A stretch of 64,000 bases of DNA, taken from the NCBI GenBank assembly GCA_963995525.1, contig OZ023206.1:5321541-5385540 (forward strand), in the 5' to 3' direction. Positions 14,480 to 52,989 of the stretch are shown here, piece after piece. A program made the position numbers and the translations under genes. Position 1 is the first letter of the stretch. Every line of letters begins with the position of its first letter. Below the pieces are notes generated by a model, which saw nothing but the letters and a program-made list of their open reading frames with translations, had not been told where the DNA came from and did no database searches. This DNA is from Escarpia spicata. Its lineage: Eukaryota > Annelida > Polychaeta > Sabellida > Siboglinidae.

Positions 14480-15898
14480 TAAAACTGCATAATAATAATT
14501 CCGTTTTTTAATATAGCGCTTTTTAAGTAGGTAAATACTAATCAAATCGCTTCACATACTAAAATGACGTGTTGGCTAAATGTTAAAATATAAATTAATT
14601 AAATAAGCTAAGATAAAAAAAATACATAAATAAAAATAAATAAATTAGAGTGTAAAAATACAATTTCAAACAATTAAATTAAAAACCAATCAATACTATA
14701 AAATAGAAACCAGTGTCATTTAGATGTTGCAGCAATGCTTGCATCAAGGCATGTAGTGCATGCGAAATAGATGGGTTTTAAGTTGTTTCCTGAAAGCCGC
14801 CAATGTTCCAACCGATCGCACACACTTTGGCAAGCTATTCCACATATGTGAGCCTGTCACTGCAAAGCTGCCCTGTCCGATAGTTCTCTTAGACACCGTC
14901 ACCGCGAGAAGCGTTGCGTCACTCGCCGATCACAATGCACGTGTGGGCGCGTTGCGAACTATCGCACAGTTGAGGTAGTTCGGGGCTAAGCCATGCAGGA
15001 TCTTAAATATGTAAGTACATATCTTGAAAGTAATTCTCATTCTGATAGGCAGCCAATGCAGTGATTGCAGAATTGGTGTGATGTGATCTTGCCGTCTGAC
15101 GCGGTTGATGAGGCGAGCGGCTGAGTTCTGTGCTCGTTGAAGTCGGTTGGTCTGTCCATTGTTCAATCCACCGAGTAGAGCATTGCAGTAGTCGAGGCGA
15201 CTTAGCACAAGACAGCGTACTGCAGCATGGCACGCGTCTCGCATCAGCAGGTGACGAATTCTGCCGATCAGGCGTAGATGGTAGTAGGCCGAAGAACAGT
15301 AGCTGGAGACGAGGCGGTCTAACTGCATGTGTCGGTCGAAGTAACAGCCTAGATTTCTCGCTGCATCTGTTGATTGCAAGGTAAGTCCAGGTAGTTCCAA
15401 GCTGGGGCTGCCGTAAACACGTAGATTGTGCGGTGACTGCAGCACGATAAACTCAATTTTATCATTGTTGAGTTTAAGTTGATGAATCAGCATCCAGGCT
15501 CTAATCTCGGCGATGCACTGGATGAGCAGCTGTTTAGCGTTTTCCAGTTCGTCAGACACCATAGGGTTATAGCGGACATATAGCTGGATGTCATCAGCGA
15601 ATCGGTGGTAAAGCACATTATGTTTCTTGCAGATGTCAGCAATGGGTGTCGTATATGCGTTGAACATCACTGGTCCAAGTACTGAACCCTGAGGTACACC
15701 GTGGTAGATGGGGATTGCGTTCGAAGAAGACGAACCAATCGTGACACACTGAGATCTGCCGGTCAAGTATGATCTAAACCAGTCAAGTGTCATACCGCCG
15801 ATGTTGAAACGTGAAACCAGAGTGTTCAACAATTCGTCAATGTTGATCGTATCGAATGCTGCACTCGTGTCAAGAAGAACCAGCATGACACAGCAATG
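14480..15898 (-). mobile_element. 5'-truncated LINE of the CR1/L2 superfamily (L2/Crack-like)
   Basis: Reading leftward from 15,890, the frame encodes a reverse transcriptase from LLDTSAAFDTI through HGVPQGSVLGP and the catalytic HRFADDIQLYV box, then the thumb and C-terminal block (RLDYCNALLGGLNN, LQSLHWLPI). One in-frame TGA near 14,930 interrupts RAL*SASDATLL, which would normally read RSASD; after it the same frame continues through WNSLPKCVRSVGTLAAFR to a stop at 14,744. The 3' UTR ends near 14,480 in a GCGCTATAT plus ATTATTATT tail. The 5' part, including the endonuclease, is missing; the element is cut at 15,899 by a CR1 fragment in the opposite direction. Confidence 0.85.
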
Positions 15899-16815
15899 AT
15901 ATAACAAGCAAGGTGTTGAAATTTGTGGATGATACAAAAGTGTTTAGAAGGATTAAAGGTGATGAAGATAGACAGCATTTACAAGATGATAAACAGATGA
16001 TAAAATGGTCTGAAAAATGTTCAATTTTGGGAAATGTAAATGCCTCCACACAGGACATGGGAACGAAGATGTACAATATACAATGGGAGGTTCTGTACTA
16101 AGTACTACTGTGAAAGAAAAGGACTTAGGGTTAACCATTAGTGCTGATATGAAGGTTTCAGAGCAGTGCGGTATTGCCGCTTCAAAGGGAAATCAAATCC
16201 TTGGATTATTTAGGCGAAACATAACGTATAAGGAAAGAGCTAATAATACTGCTGTACAAAACAGTAGTTAGGCCTCATTTAGAATATTGTATTCAAACGT
16301 GGAGGCCATATTGCAGGTAGGACATAGATATGTTAGAAAGAGTGCAGAGGAGAGCAACTAAAGTGATACCAAAACTGAGGGATCTTACTTACGAAATAGT
16401 GTACACCTAAAAAAAATAATTTGGTTTAACAACAGAGACCAGGAGATTGAGAGGAGATCAGATAGATGTATTTAAAATATTGAATGGTAATGAAAATATT
16501 GATAGAAATATATTTTTCTCAGTTAAGAAAGAAAGAAGGACCAGAGGACATGATGTTACATTAGTAAAGGAGCAGTGTAGATTAGATATAAGAAATTTCT
16601 CATTCTCACAAAGGACTGTAAATGAATGGAACAGATTATCTCCTGATTGTATTGGTGCTAGTAGGGTGAATATGTTTTAAAATAAAATCGACACATACCT
16701 TAGAAGGGTGGGATACACGCAGATAAAAAGTATTGGACTCTCGATAAGCCAAAAGGCTTCCTTGTCCACCTGCCATCTAGAATTAATTTTCTGGATGGCA
16801 ATCTTATTAAATGTT
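15899..16815 (+). mobile_element. 3' fragment of a CR1 LINE, degenerate
   Basis: This stretch matches the 3' third of the larger CR1 copy at 55,150-56,070 almost base for base. It starts inside the palm domain, with the catalytic box changed to KFVDDTKVF, and runs to the shared 3' UTR (CTCGATAAGCCAAA, TTGTCCACCTGCCA) and the TTAAAT-type tail. Small deletions and stops break the frame. The copy at 55 kb shows that VKEKDLG is the ancestral reading here. Confidence 0.85.
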
Positions 16816-17129
16816 TGAAGACATCTGAAGTAAAATCCCAACTTTTACCCGTATGACATTACGAACTGAGGAACCTTAGAAACACTCATCATGCATGACA
16901 TTTCAAGTAATGAGTTTTACATTTGAGAGACATTATTTGCCAGTAGCACAAATGTCTATCCTCTGGATGGCGCTATATACATACAGACGCAGAACGCAGT
17001 TTACCAAAGTATTTATACATGGTGTTTGTTATGATGTAAAGTTGAGCAGTTTTTCACAATGCAAGTTTAATAAAATGTCTGAAATACATGGTTTATGTAG
17101 CTTGGAACAACAGTAGAGAACACATGTAA

Positions 17130-17267
17130 CATTGTAAACAACTGATTAAAGTCTGGTATAAACTTTAAAACTGGTAAAAACCCTTAACCCTTTGGGAATT
17201 TAGAAAAAATTTAGATTAGTTTTCGTCTAAAGAGTTGTAGATAAACCCGTGAACAGTTGGCACCCAA
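17130..17267 (-). repeat. diverged interspersed repeat beside a CA-rich tract
   Basis: On the minus strand the sequence (GGGTGCCAACTGTTCACGGG, then ATCTACAACTCTTTAGA) resembles 36,460-36,700 and 42,340-42,600 on the plus strand. All three copies begin at a GT/CA-rich tract. Family unknown. Confidence 0.4.
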
Positions 17268-17855
17268 GATGCAACACATGCATGCACGCACATACACATG
17301 CATGCACATACACATGCATGCACACAAACACATGCACGCACGTACACACAAACACATGCATGCACGCACACACATGCATGTATGTACACACAAACACATG
17401 CACGCACGCACGTACACACAAACACATGCATGTATGTACACACAAACACATTCATGCACGCACACACATGCATGCAAGTACACACAAACACATGCACGCA
17501 CACACATGCATGTATGTACACACAAACATGCACGCCCATACAGACAAACACATGCATGCACACATGCACGCACGTACACACAAACACATGCATGCACAAA
17601 CAAACACATGCACGCACGTACACACAAACACATGCATGCACACACGTACACACAAACACATGCATGCATGCACGTACACACAAACACATGCATGCAAGCA
17701 CGTACACACAAACACATGCATGCACACACGTATACACAAACACATGCATGTACACACCAACACATGCACGAACATACACAGAAACACATGCATGCACACA
17801 CACACACACTTGCATGCACGTACACACAAACACATGCACGCATGTACACATACTA
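17268..17855. repeat. CA-rich degenerate minisatellite
   Basis: Irregular repeats of ACACAAACACATGCATGCAC-type units of about 20-36 bp, alternating GCATGC/GCACGC blocks. Long open frames rich in His, Thr and Cys on both strands are artefacts of the composition. Confidence 0.9.
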
Positions 17856-17899
17856 ACGTGATTATAGTTAGATTGGTTGATGTTGTCTGATGTCTCCAG

Positions 17900-18939
17900 G
17901 AGATGTCTTCACAGTCCAACCCAGGTCAGACAGAGCCGGGGAGACGACAGACCAGACCTAACATAGGCCGCCTCTCTCAGGCCGTACTAGCCAGTAAGAC
18001 CAGGAGATGTCTTCACAGTCCAACCCAAGTCAGACAGGGCCGGGGAGACGACAGACCAGACCTAACATAGGCCGCCTCTCTCAGGCCGTACGAGCCAGTA
18101 AGACCAGGAGATGTCTTCACAGTCCAACCCAGGTCAGACAGAGCCGGGGAGACGACAAACCAGACCTAACATAGGCCGCCTCTCTCAGGCCGTACGAGCC
18201 AGAAAGACCAGGAGATGTCTTCACAGTCCATCCCAGGTCAGACAGAGCCGGGGAGACGACAGACCAGACCTAACATAGGCCGCCTCTCTCAGGCCGTACG
18301 AGCCCGTAAGACCAGGAGATGTCTTCACAGTCCAACCTAGGTCAGACAGAGCCGGGGAGACGACAGACCAGACCTAACATAGGCCGCCTCTCTCAGGCCG
18401 TACGAGCCAGTAAGACCAGGAGATGTCTTCACAGTCCAACCCAGGTCAGACAGAGCCGGGGAGACGACAGACCAGACCTAACATAGGCCGCCTCTCTCAG
18501 GCCGTACGAGCCCGTAAGACCAGGAGATGTCTTCACAGTCCAACCCAGGTCAGACAGAGCCGGGGAGACGACAGACCAGACCTAACATAGGCCGCCTCTC
18601 TCAGGCCGTACGAGCCAGAAAGACCAGGAGATGTCTTCACAGTCCAACCCAGGTCAGACAGAGCCGGGGAGACGACAGACCAGACCTAACATAGGCCACC
18701 TCTCTCAGGCCGTACGAGCCAGTAAGACCAGGAGATGTCTTCACAGTTCAACCCAGGTCAGACAGAGCCGGGGAGACGACAGACCAGACCTAACATAGGC
18801 CGCCTCTCTCAGGCCGTACGAGCCAGTAAGACCAGGAGATGTCTTCACAGTCCAACCCAGGTCAGACAGAGCCGGGGAGACGACAGACCAGACCTAACAT
18901 AGGCCGCCTCTCTCAGGCCGTACGAGCCAGTAAGACCAG
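17900..18939. repeat. 104-bp minisatellite, ten copies of an exon
   Basis: Ten units start every 104 bases (17900, 18004, 18108 and so on to 18836) and differ at only a few positions, including CCAGTAAG/CCCGTAAG/CCAGAAAG. Every boundary reads GACCAG|GAGATG, resembling the original TCTCCAG|GAGATG acceptor. Confidence 0.95.
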
Positions 18940-18970
18940 GAAGATGTCTGGTGGATCATCTCAGTCTTGA
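17900..18970 (+). CDS. candidate terminal exon region of the coiled-coil gene, disrupted by tandem duplication
   Basis: A good acceptor, GATGTCTCCAG, precedes GAGATGTCTTCACAG in phase 0, matching the donor at 13,533. The encoded peptide is EMSSQSNPGQTEPGRRQTR followed by PNIGRLSQAV. This 104-bp stretch is present ten times in tandem. Because 104 is not a multiple of three, reading from the first copy shifts frame and stops at TAG 18,068-18,070. Only the last copy (from 18,836) runs into the single-copy end ASKTRKMSGGSSQS and TGA at 18,968. The protein is therefore either truncated or made by splicing to the AAGACCAG|GAG that precedes the final copy. Family not recognised; low complexity and basic. 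Confidence 0.5.
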
Positions 18971-19888
18971 AGGCAACATCTCACATCATATGGTTATTTA
19001 ACTTAATGAGTTGTAATACATAATTAAAATGTCATGTAATGTACATATTTGACTAGCTGTGTGGAGGTTTTGTTGCTAAATAATGATTTGATTGCAGAAA
19101 GTCAGTGACTTTTCAGATGTCATATTTTGTAGACAAAAGATAATCTTCTGTACCCAGTGTTATTATAAATGTATTAAACTATTTGTAATGAACAGTGTAT
19201 CGAGATGAAGTATAGACAATTTTGTTATTAGTCGTCACAAGTACGACGTTAGTCATCACAAGTACGACGTTGATACTTCAACTAGATGGTGGTTGCAGAG
19301 TTTTCTTGACAATACATTTAATAACATTCATACAACACATCTTACAGTAGAAATACTATTAGATTCACAATCATTATCAGAAATAGATAATAAATAAAGT
19401 CATTGTTATAAGTAACAGTAAGACAAGATCGGCTTATTAGAAGAAAAGAAAAAGGGGTCCAAATATTTTCAGATTCCAATTTTATATTGCCGATGACCAA
19501 ACAGATGGGCATTTAATCTTGGTTTAATTATTTCTAGTGTTTAACATGAGGCATTTAAACAAAATAACTGAACTGAGGCAACTATATTTCAAATATTGAG
19601 TGACTACTTTTGTAAACACAAGGCACAAACAACGAACCCATTACATCCAGCTACTGTCCCTTGACACTGCAGGTTTGCAATGCAGGACAGCTGATGTCAG
19701 GTAGTTTCTGTGTCAACAGTCTATGCCACTGGTACGATCGGCTAATTACACTCAACTCAACGGTGTTTGTGTCACCAAATTACAGTCCATGACACCGACA
19801 TGATGGATCAGTGACACCAAACACAACAGTGTCTTTTTATGACACTATGGCAATGAAACTAACAGCTGTGCTTGTGTCATGAGTGTCT
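18971..19888. other. intergenic/3' UTR space between convergent genes
   Basis: AT-rich, no gene seen. A small duplication (GTCACAAGTACGACGTTAGT) lies near 19,232. ATTAAA-type minus-strand signals at 19,512-19,517 and 19,523-19,528 could serve DDX41. Confidence 0.5.
19389..19398 (+). terminator. candidate poly(A) signal of the coiled-coil gene
   Basis: Overlapping AATAAATAAA on the plus strand about 420 bases after the terminal-exon stop. It is the first canonical hexamer I found downstream; no transcript evidence. Confidence 0.35.
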
Positions 19889-46873
<26,985 letters not shown>

Positions 46874-47512
46874 TGTTTATTCTAGTGACAGCTATATTCT
46901 TTCGACCAGAATGTCACGCTGCAAGTGCTAAAACCCGAAATTAAACAAACGCTAAAACGTCCAATCCGTTGTGTTTCCGTTGATGACGATAATACAAGGA
47001 TCTCTTGAGGCAGCCTCGGTTACTCGAACCTAGTTACTTAAACCGCCACTAGGAGCGCTCTGAAAATATTAACTAGTGTCCCAGTGAATGTGTGTGCGCG
47101 CGCGGGCGTTTTGTTTGTTATCGGAAAGAATGCATTTCTACAGACAACGATAAATGAATGTCAGAAAAATGCGAATTACCAAAATGATCTACTGTTGTCA
47201 GGTTTATAAATGGTAGAAGTGTGAATAGCTATTAATAGGCTACATATATATAGGCCTACACACGCGCGCTCGCGCGTGCGTGCGTGTGTATGTATGTGAC
47301 ACAGGGAAATCAGCACGATGATGTTCTCAGAAAGATTATGCCAACTGACGACACGGACTAAGTCAGCGGGTCGCACGTGTATTATTGAATATTGATGATT
47401 TTTAGCCTACTCCTCACTGGTACATTATGTTTACGGCTGGAATCTGAATATAAGCAAACTTGTTTCATGCATTGAAATTTAACTTACATATTATTACCGT
47501 TTACGAATAACA
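46874..47512. promoter_or_regulatory. DDX41: DDX41 upstream region
   Basis: Should hold the 5' UTR and promoter of DDX41 (-). I see no TATA box; a CCAAT word occurs near 46,961. A CG/TG-rich tract (CGCGCGCTCGCGCGTGCGTG) lies at 47,264-47,283 and a GCGCGCGCGGGCG run near 47,096. Confidence 0.3.
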
Positions 47513-48160
47513 TTGATTATTATCTTGACAGGGCTAATTGCCCTAATATGGAAGAGGAAGGGAGATGTGCAAGAACCAGGGACATACATAGGCATCACAC
47601 TTCTAAGTCACATCATGAAGCTGCTAGAGAGGATCTTGGATGGGAGGATTCGAAAGAGAGTAGAACAGGAATTAGGTGAAGAACAACATGGATTCAGACA
47701 TGGCAGATGGACGACGAATGCGATGTTTGCATTGAGACAACTGGTGGAGAAGAGGTTGGAGATGCAAGGGAGAATGGCAGTGGGATTTGTGGACCTGGAC
47801 AAGGTCTAGCTAAGACACAGTCCCAAGAGATATAGCAACAGTGAGATGGATGGGAGTGGCAGAAGCAGAAGCTAGTATGACGGAAACAATGTACGAAAGA
47901 CCAACAGGAAGAGTTGTGGCTGGATCTGGGATGTCGGAAGAGTTTACAGTTAACATCGGTTTGTGGCAAGGAAGTGCCTTAAGCCCTAATAAGCAGGAAT
48001 ATCAGTATGAAGGATGTTCTCAGAAATATGATGCATACAGACGATTTGGCGATAGTAGCAGAAAGCAAACAAGAGTTACAAGACATGTTGGAGGAATGGA
48101 ACAGGGTGTCCAAGAAACACGGACTGAGAATGGGCTTAGAGAAGCTTCGTGTGTTTGATC
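47513..48160 (+). mobile_element. decayed LINE reverse transcriptase fragment (RTE-like)
   Basis: Encodes LIALIWKRKGDVQEPGTYIG, EEQHGFRHGRWTTNAMFALR and AVGFVDLDKV, then after frameshifts EEFTVNIGLWQGSALSP and DDLAIVAESKQELQDMLEEW. The catalytic box reads MHTDDLAIV where YADD is usual, and there is an in-frame stop after FVDLDKV, so it is dead. Clade assignment is by resemblance only. Confidence 0.75.
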
Positions 48161-48244
48161 AGATCAGGAAACTGATTCGTCGACAAATGCATAAAATTAT
48201 AGTAAAAGTCTTTGGCGATATAGCTTTGAGAGTCACATATCTGC

Positions 48245-49270
48245 ATCAGGGACGGATCCAGAAATCGAGTATAGGGGACCACAAAAACCTCCACTGGCAG
48301 CTGAACCAAATGGTGTAGTCGAAATTTGGTCGCTACCGCGCCGTAACTTAAGCTTATTGTAACCTGAACAGGAGCATATTTCAAACGGTCCAGAGGCCCA
48401 CGGTCGCGCGGGCCCATTATAAAAGGTCTGTGGGCACGCAGAATTCCTAAGGTGTAGGGGGCACGTGCCCCCGAGGCCTCCCAGGCCACCTGGGCCTCCC
48501 AGGCCACCTGGGCCTCCCAGGCCCCCTGGATCCGCCTATGCGCATTGTAGTTTGTTGACCTCTATCCGCACAGCTTCCGCTGCATCGTCCAGTTGCACCT
48601 GGAAGGGGTTGGACAATAAGGCAACTCATCGCTCAGATTCATAAAATTGGCAAGGCACTTAGCTTTGTGTTTCTCATTTGTGTCTCCCAGTGTAGCAACG
48701 TCACCTCGGAAGCGGAAACGAACTGGGAAAGCTAACTGATGATAATTATGTTCTCGCAAATCCATTTGGAGTCTGCAAATTTTCTATTTCTGCATCCTTC
48801 TGCTCCATGAACTCCCTATAATCCAACGTCCCAGCTCAGAGTTCCTATGTGCAGAGGAGGTCTTGATATTGCGCAGTCATCTCGGCCAGAATGTGTTGGA
48901 ACTGTCGGTGATTTAGGCCAAGAGCGCAGAGGTAGTTCACGGTTTTCACGACGGCGCTCATAGCGTTCTGCATTGCCAATTACTTGGTTTTCAGGCTGTC
49001 TTGGATGATGGAGCAGGTCTTCCAACCATGCAAGCTGAAACTACGGTTGTCATCCTGCATGCCGCATTGTGAACAATTTCACGTTTGACCGCAGGTTGCC
49101 GACCCCTGCTATAGCTTCTTATAACCTGAACAGGAGCATATTTCAAACGCGTAGGCCCATTATAAAAGGGCACGCAGAATTCCTAAGGTGTAGGGGGCAC
49201 GTGCCCCCGAGGCCTCCCAGGCCACCTGGGCCTCCCAGGCCACCTGGGCCTCCCAGGCCCCCTGGATCTT
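48245..49270 (-). mobile_element. hAT-type DNA transposon remnant (Charlie-like)
   Basis: The left end CAGGGACGGATCC (48,249) faces GGATCCGCCTATG (48,528), typical hAT-like ends. The minus strand at about 48,830-48,980 encodes MQNAMSAVVKTVNYLCALGL then NHRQFQHILAEMTAQYQDLL, the hAT transposase block shared with GTF2I-repeat/SCAND3-type domesticated proteins. The following VRWLSRG motif is missing and frames are broken. A segment of about 150-180 bases with GGGGGCACGTGCCCCC and repeated GGCCTCCCAGGCCACCTG occurs twice in direct orientation, at 48,360-48,535 and 49,118-49,268, flanking the transposase relic. Confidence 0.65.
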
Positions 49271-50400
49271 AGCTCCCTAGCGCCCTGACCCATCTGTTGA
49301 CAACTGAAAAACTACTTATGGATTTTGAGATTGACCAACCCTTTTGTTTTGATGCGCCTCTGAGCTTGGTTTCCAAGGATTTAGGCGCAATAGAAGTTAT
49401 CTTGTTATTATTATTATATAATAAAAGTGTTAAAAAGACGTGTTTTATTCAGATGAATAATCGTTGGTTTTTCACTAAGCCATTGGCGTAAGTATGTGCT
49501 CCCTGCATCTTTGGAATGTGTCCACGCTTGCTTACTCATTTGGGGAACTTGACGCGAACATTTTAGGTTTTTGGAGAGCTTGGATGTGTTTTGAGTAGCC
49601 TCGGGGGGGGGGGGGGGGGGGAATTGGAGGTTTTTGGAGAGCTTCGGTCCCCCCCCCCCAATATTCACGACGTTCCGACGAAAATGCGTATTTATATAAA
49701 CACAAACCATCGCGGCATAAAATATCGTCGACATTTATGCAGTCACGCCTCCTACCGAATACAATAGATGTAATTCGTGCCCCCCCCCTAGATTACCCTC
49801 TCTGGATCAGCCCCGTCATTCTTTGATAACTTGAGTTCTGCTGCACGTTTTTGCTCTATATGCAACATTGTTAAAACTGAGCGCCAAACTTGGCGGAATA
49901 TATAGTTATCCATCACGTGACCTGCTGCCTAGCCAAAGCTCAGTCAAGTAAAAAAAAATGGATGCCGAACAAATGTTGAAATTCTGGTCCCCAAAGATTT
50001 TTTTATGACAAAAACATAAGGCAAAGTTTTTAGAGTGACAACTATGTGTGGGAATGTTTAATCTAGGAGATGACATGCCGCAAAAGTAATGCAGTTCACC
50101 TATAATATTTCTTATAACCTTATCAACATTGGTGGCAAAGGCAAAGCTTGAATTGTTGTTGTGACGTAGGCAATCCCCGACGTAGCGGATCCGTCAATGG
50201 TTCATTGTGACGCAGCGTGTCATGCTCTCATTATGACACATAACACGATATTCGATTTTACTACGTCACAAAGGAATTTAAACAGGAAACGTTTTATGCA
50301 GCAGCAGGAAATGAATAGACGCCAGCTTCATCAGGAAAAAGTTATATCGGAAAGAGATGCACTCATTTTGCTGGATCTTTCTATTTGTTGCATGCGCTAT
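49271..50400. other. non-coding stretch with poly-G/poly-C tract
   Basis: At 49,603-49,620 there is an 18-base-class G run and at 49,652-49,661 a C run, flanked by two direct copies of AGGTTTTTGGAGAGCTT (about 49,564 and 49,629). No gene seen in the rest. Confidence 0.5.
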
Positions 50401-50402
50401 TT

Positions 50403-50700
50403 TGGACAAACCGGTTCGTGTGACGTCGACAGCTTCGGTAGGCGAACGTTACGTCTCATGTTGTTGTTGTTGTTTTGGACAAGCCGGTTCGTGTGACGTC
50501 GACAGCTTCGGTAGGCGAACGTTACGTCTCATGTTGTTGTTGTTGTTGTTTTTGACAAGCCGGTTCGTGTGACGTCAACAGCTTCGGTAAGCGAATGTTA
50601 CGTCTCATGTTGTTGTTGTTGTTTTGGACAAGCCGGTTCGTGTGACGTCGACAGCTTCGGTAAGCGAACGTTACGTCTCATGTTGTTGTTGTTGTTCGTA
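50403..50700. repeat. about 73-bp minisatellite, four copies
   Basis: Units contain CCGGTTCGTGTGACGTCGAC, AGCTTCGGTAGGCGAACGTT and ACGTCTCATG followed by a GTTGTTGTT stretch of variable length. They adjoin the 3' end of the LINE relic at 50,720-50,995 and may be an amplification of its tail. Confidence 0.9.
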
Positions 50701-50719
50701 TTTTGTGAAGCGAAGAAAA

Positions 50720-50995
50720 CCACATTTCATCATCGCCTATTGTCATTTTGTCGAGACTCTCTCACTCTTCGCCTTCTTTTGGCGTCTGCAACTCGGCTTG
50801 TTCAAAGCATCCGCTTTTGTTTCGGTGCGCCAAGTTTGTCGCTCACAGGCCGTTCTCTCCAAACATCCATGGTCCGTATTGAAGGTCTTGAGGGATGCCT
50901 TTAGTGTGTCCTTGTATCGTTTATTTTATCCTTCGCGAAAGCGGATCTCATTTGTCAGCTCATAATAGAGCACCTTCATTGGCAGACGTGTCATG
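50720..50995 (-). mobile_element. LINE reverse transcriptase C-terminal relic
   Basis: On the minus strand: TRLPMKVLYYELTNEIRF, then a stop, RYKDTLKASLKTFN and ACERQTWR, the C-terminal signature (LFY.EL..G.R..G...RYKD.LK.SLK, DR..WR) common in invertebrate endonuclease-reverse transcriptase elements. Confidence 0.6.
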
Positions 50996-51032
50996 TGGGA
51001 TGCCAGTGTCCAATAACTTATGTATAGTATCT

Positions 51033-51419
51033 ATAATTGTTAGGTAGATGACATTGACTGTTCTGTGCATATATTTTAACACATCTAACATTAATAAATG
51101 AATCATGGATACAACGTTCACAACACCAACAAAGTATAGGTCAATATCACTTACGTATCATCGTTAAATATATTCGGCGGTGGTGTTTTTATAATACTTA
51201 TAGGCCTTTAGGTGTTTAACTGGTTTATCTGACCAGTTAAACACCTAAAGGCCTATAAGTATTATAAAAACACCACCGCCGAATATATTTAACGATGATA
51301 CGTAAGTGATATTGACCTATACTTGGTGTTGTGAACGTTGTATCCATGATTCATTTATTAATGTTAGATGTGTTAAAATATATGCACAGAACAGTCAATG
51401 TCATCTACCTAACAATTAT
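51033..51419. repeat. 387-bp near-perfect palindrome
   Basis: Left arm 51,033-51,224 and right arm 51,232-51,419 are exact reverse complements apart from a 4-base indel (CACCAACAAAGTATAGG against CACCAAGTATAGG), with a 7-base spacer TTATCTG. The word TTATCTGACCAGT occurs both at the centre and at the right edge. No coding potential. Confidence 0.95.
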
Positions 51420-51850
51420 CTGACCAGTAGCGGTGTTTACACACGTGTCTGACTGATCACAGTGTCCAGTAGTGGTGTTTACACATGTTTCTAACTGATC
51501 ACAGTGTCCAGTAGCGGTGTTTACACACGTGTCTGACTGATCATAGTGTCCAGTAACGGTGTTTACACAGGTGTCTGACTGATCACAGTGTTCAGTAGCG
51601 GTGTTTACACACGTGTCTGACTGATCACAGTGTCCAGTAGCGGTGTTTACACACGTGTCTGACTGATCACAGTGTCCAGTAGCGGTGTTTACACACGTGT
51701 CTGACTGATCACAGTGTCCAGTAGCGGTGTTTACACACGTGTCTGACTGATCACAGTGTCCAGTAGTGGTGTTTACACACGTTTCTGACTGATCACAGTG
51801 TCCAGTAGCGGTGTTTACACACGTGTCTGACAGATCATAGTGTCCAGTAG
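51420..51850. repeat. 42-bp minisatellite
   Basis: About ten units of CAGTAGCGGTGTTTACACAC and GTGTCTGACTGATCACAGTG, decaying rightward to about 51,960. It begins exactly at the right edge of the palindrome. Confidence 0.94.
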
Positions 51851-52386
51851 TGGTGTTGAAAGGCGTGTTATATTGATTATCGTATCAAGTATCGGTGTTG
51901 GAAAACGTGTTGGACTGATTGCTATATCTGGTAGCGATGATGACAGATGTGTTGGATTGACTTCATTATCCAGTTTAGAAAAAAACATTAAAATGTTTCC
52001 ACAAATAACATGAACATGTTTTTGGAAGTGTTTTTGTATCAAATATAGGATCTTAGAAACGTTTAAAACATTTATAAAAACTGTTTTTTTAATAAAACCA
52101 TTCAAATGACAATTGAAGAAAACTGTTTATGATGTCTTAAAACTGTTTTTACGTTAGCCGAGAAATGTTACACTAAGGCGTTGCATGTTCAAATGATATT
52201 TAATATCGTCACAATATAATGTTAGATAATAATACATTATTTTTGTAAAACGTATTCAGATGTTTTTAGCATTTTGCATGGTGCCTTATTTACATCCGGG
52301 AATTTGTATTGAAAAACGGTTTTGGAATGGCAGTTGTATGGGTTTTCTGAAATATTATACACATTGTATATTTCCTGGGTTGACAT
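51851..52386. other. AT-rich sequence upstream of the PEBP exon
   Basis: Decayed copies of the 42-bp repeat, then a stretch rich in AAACTGTTTTTA words. A first exon with a signal peptide might lie here or further left; I could not identify one. Confidence 0.4.
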
Positions 52387-52578
52387 GTGTGCTGGACTGG
52401 ACACAATATCGTCCAGTACATGTTATGCAACCGAATCGTCGATACACTGCCGTGCAAGGCAAATCCACTGCGCGTGAACACACAGCAGGGGGCGCTCGTG
52501 TGCGGCGATGACGTCAGTCTGGCGCAGATGAGAAGCATGCCTACCGTCCAATCGCCAAACAACATTGTGTTGACGCCG
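52387..52578 (+). CDS. PEBP-family protein, first visible exon
   Basis: Phosphatidylethanolamine-binding proteins are small secreted or cytosolic ligand-binding proteins. This exon encodes CNRIVDTLPCKANPLRVNTQ, QGALVCGDDVSLAQMRSMPT and VQSPNNIVLTP, matching the N-terminal beta region of invertebrate PEBPs (NPL.V....G..V..G..L......P.V). It ends CCG|GTAGGA in phase 0, as the next exon needs. I set the start at the first ATG of the open frame (MCWTGHNIVQ); the true start or acceptor may be later, for example at CGTCCAG|TACATG, with a signal-peptide exon upstream. A 3-kb CR1 LINE and a CT tract occupy the following intron. Confidence 0.7.
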
Positions 52579-52653
52579 GTAGGAACAATGGGGTTAACTG
52601 AAAGAAAATACAACAATCGTTTGATGTAGGCTACACGAACACACGCACGCTTA

Positions 52654-52935
<282 letters not shown>

Positions 52936-52989
52936 ATGATACATTTGCTGCTTTCTGAAGTGATCCTATTCCATTCGCTCCGTCTCTCC

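Noticed and set aside
48836..48980. A domesticated GTF2I-repeat/SCAND3-like host gene
   Set aside because: The hAT transposase block is short, frame-broken, missing VRWLSRG and flanked by transposon-type ends, so it is a transposon remnant.
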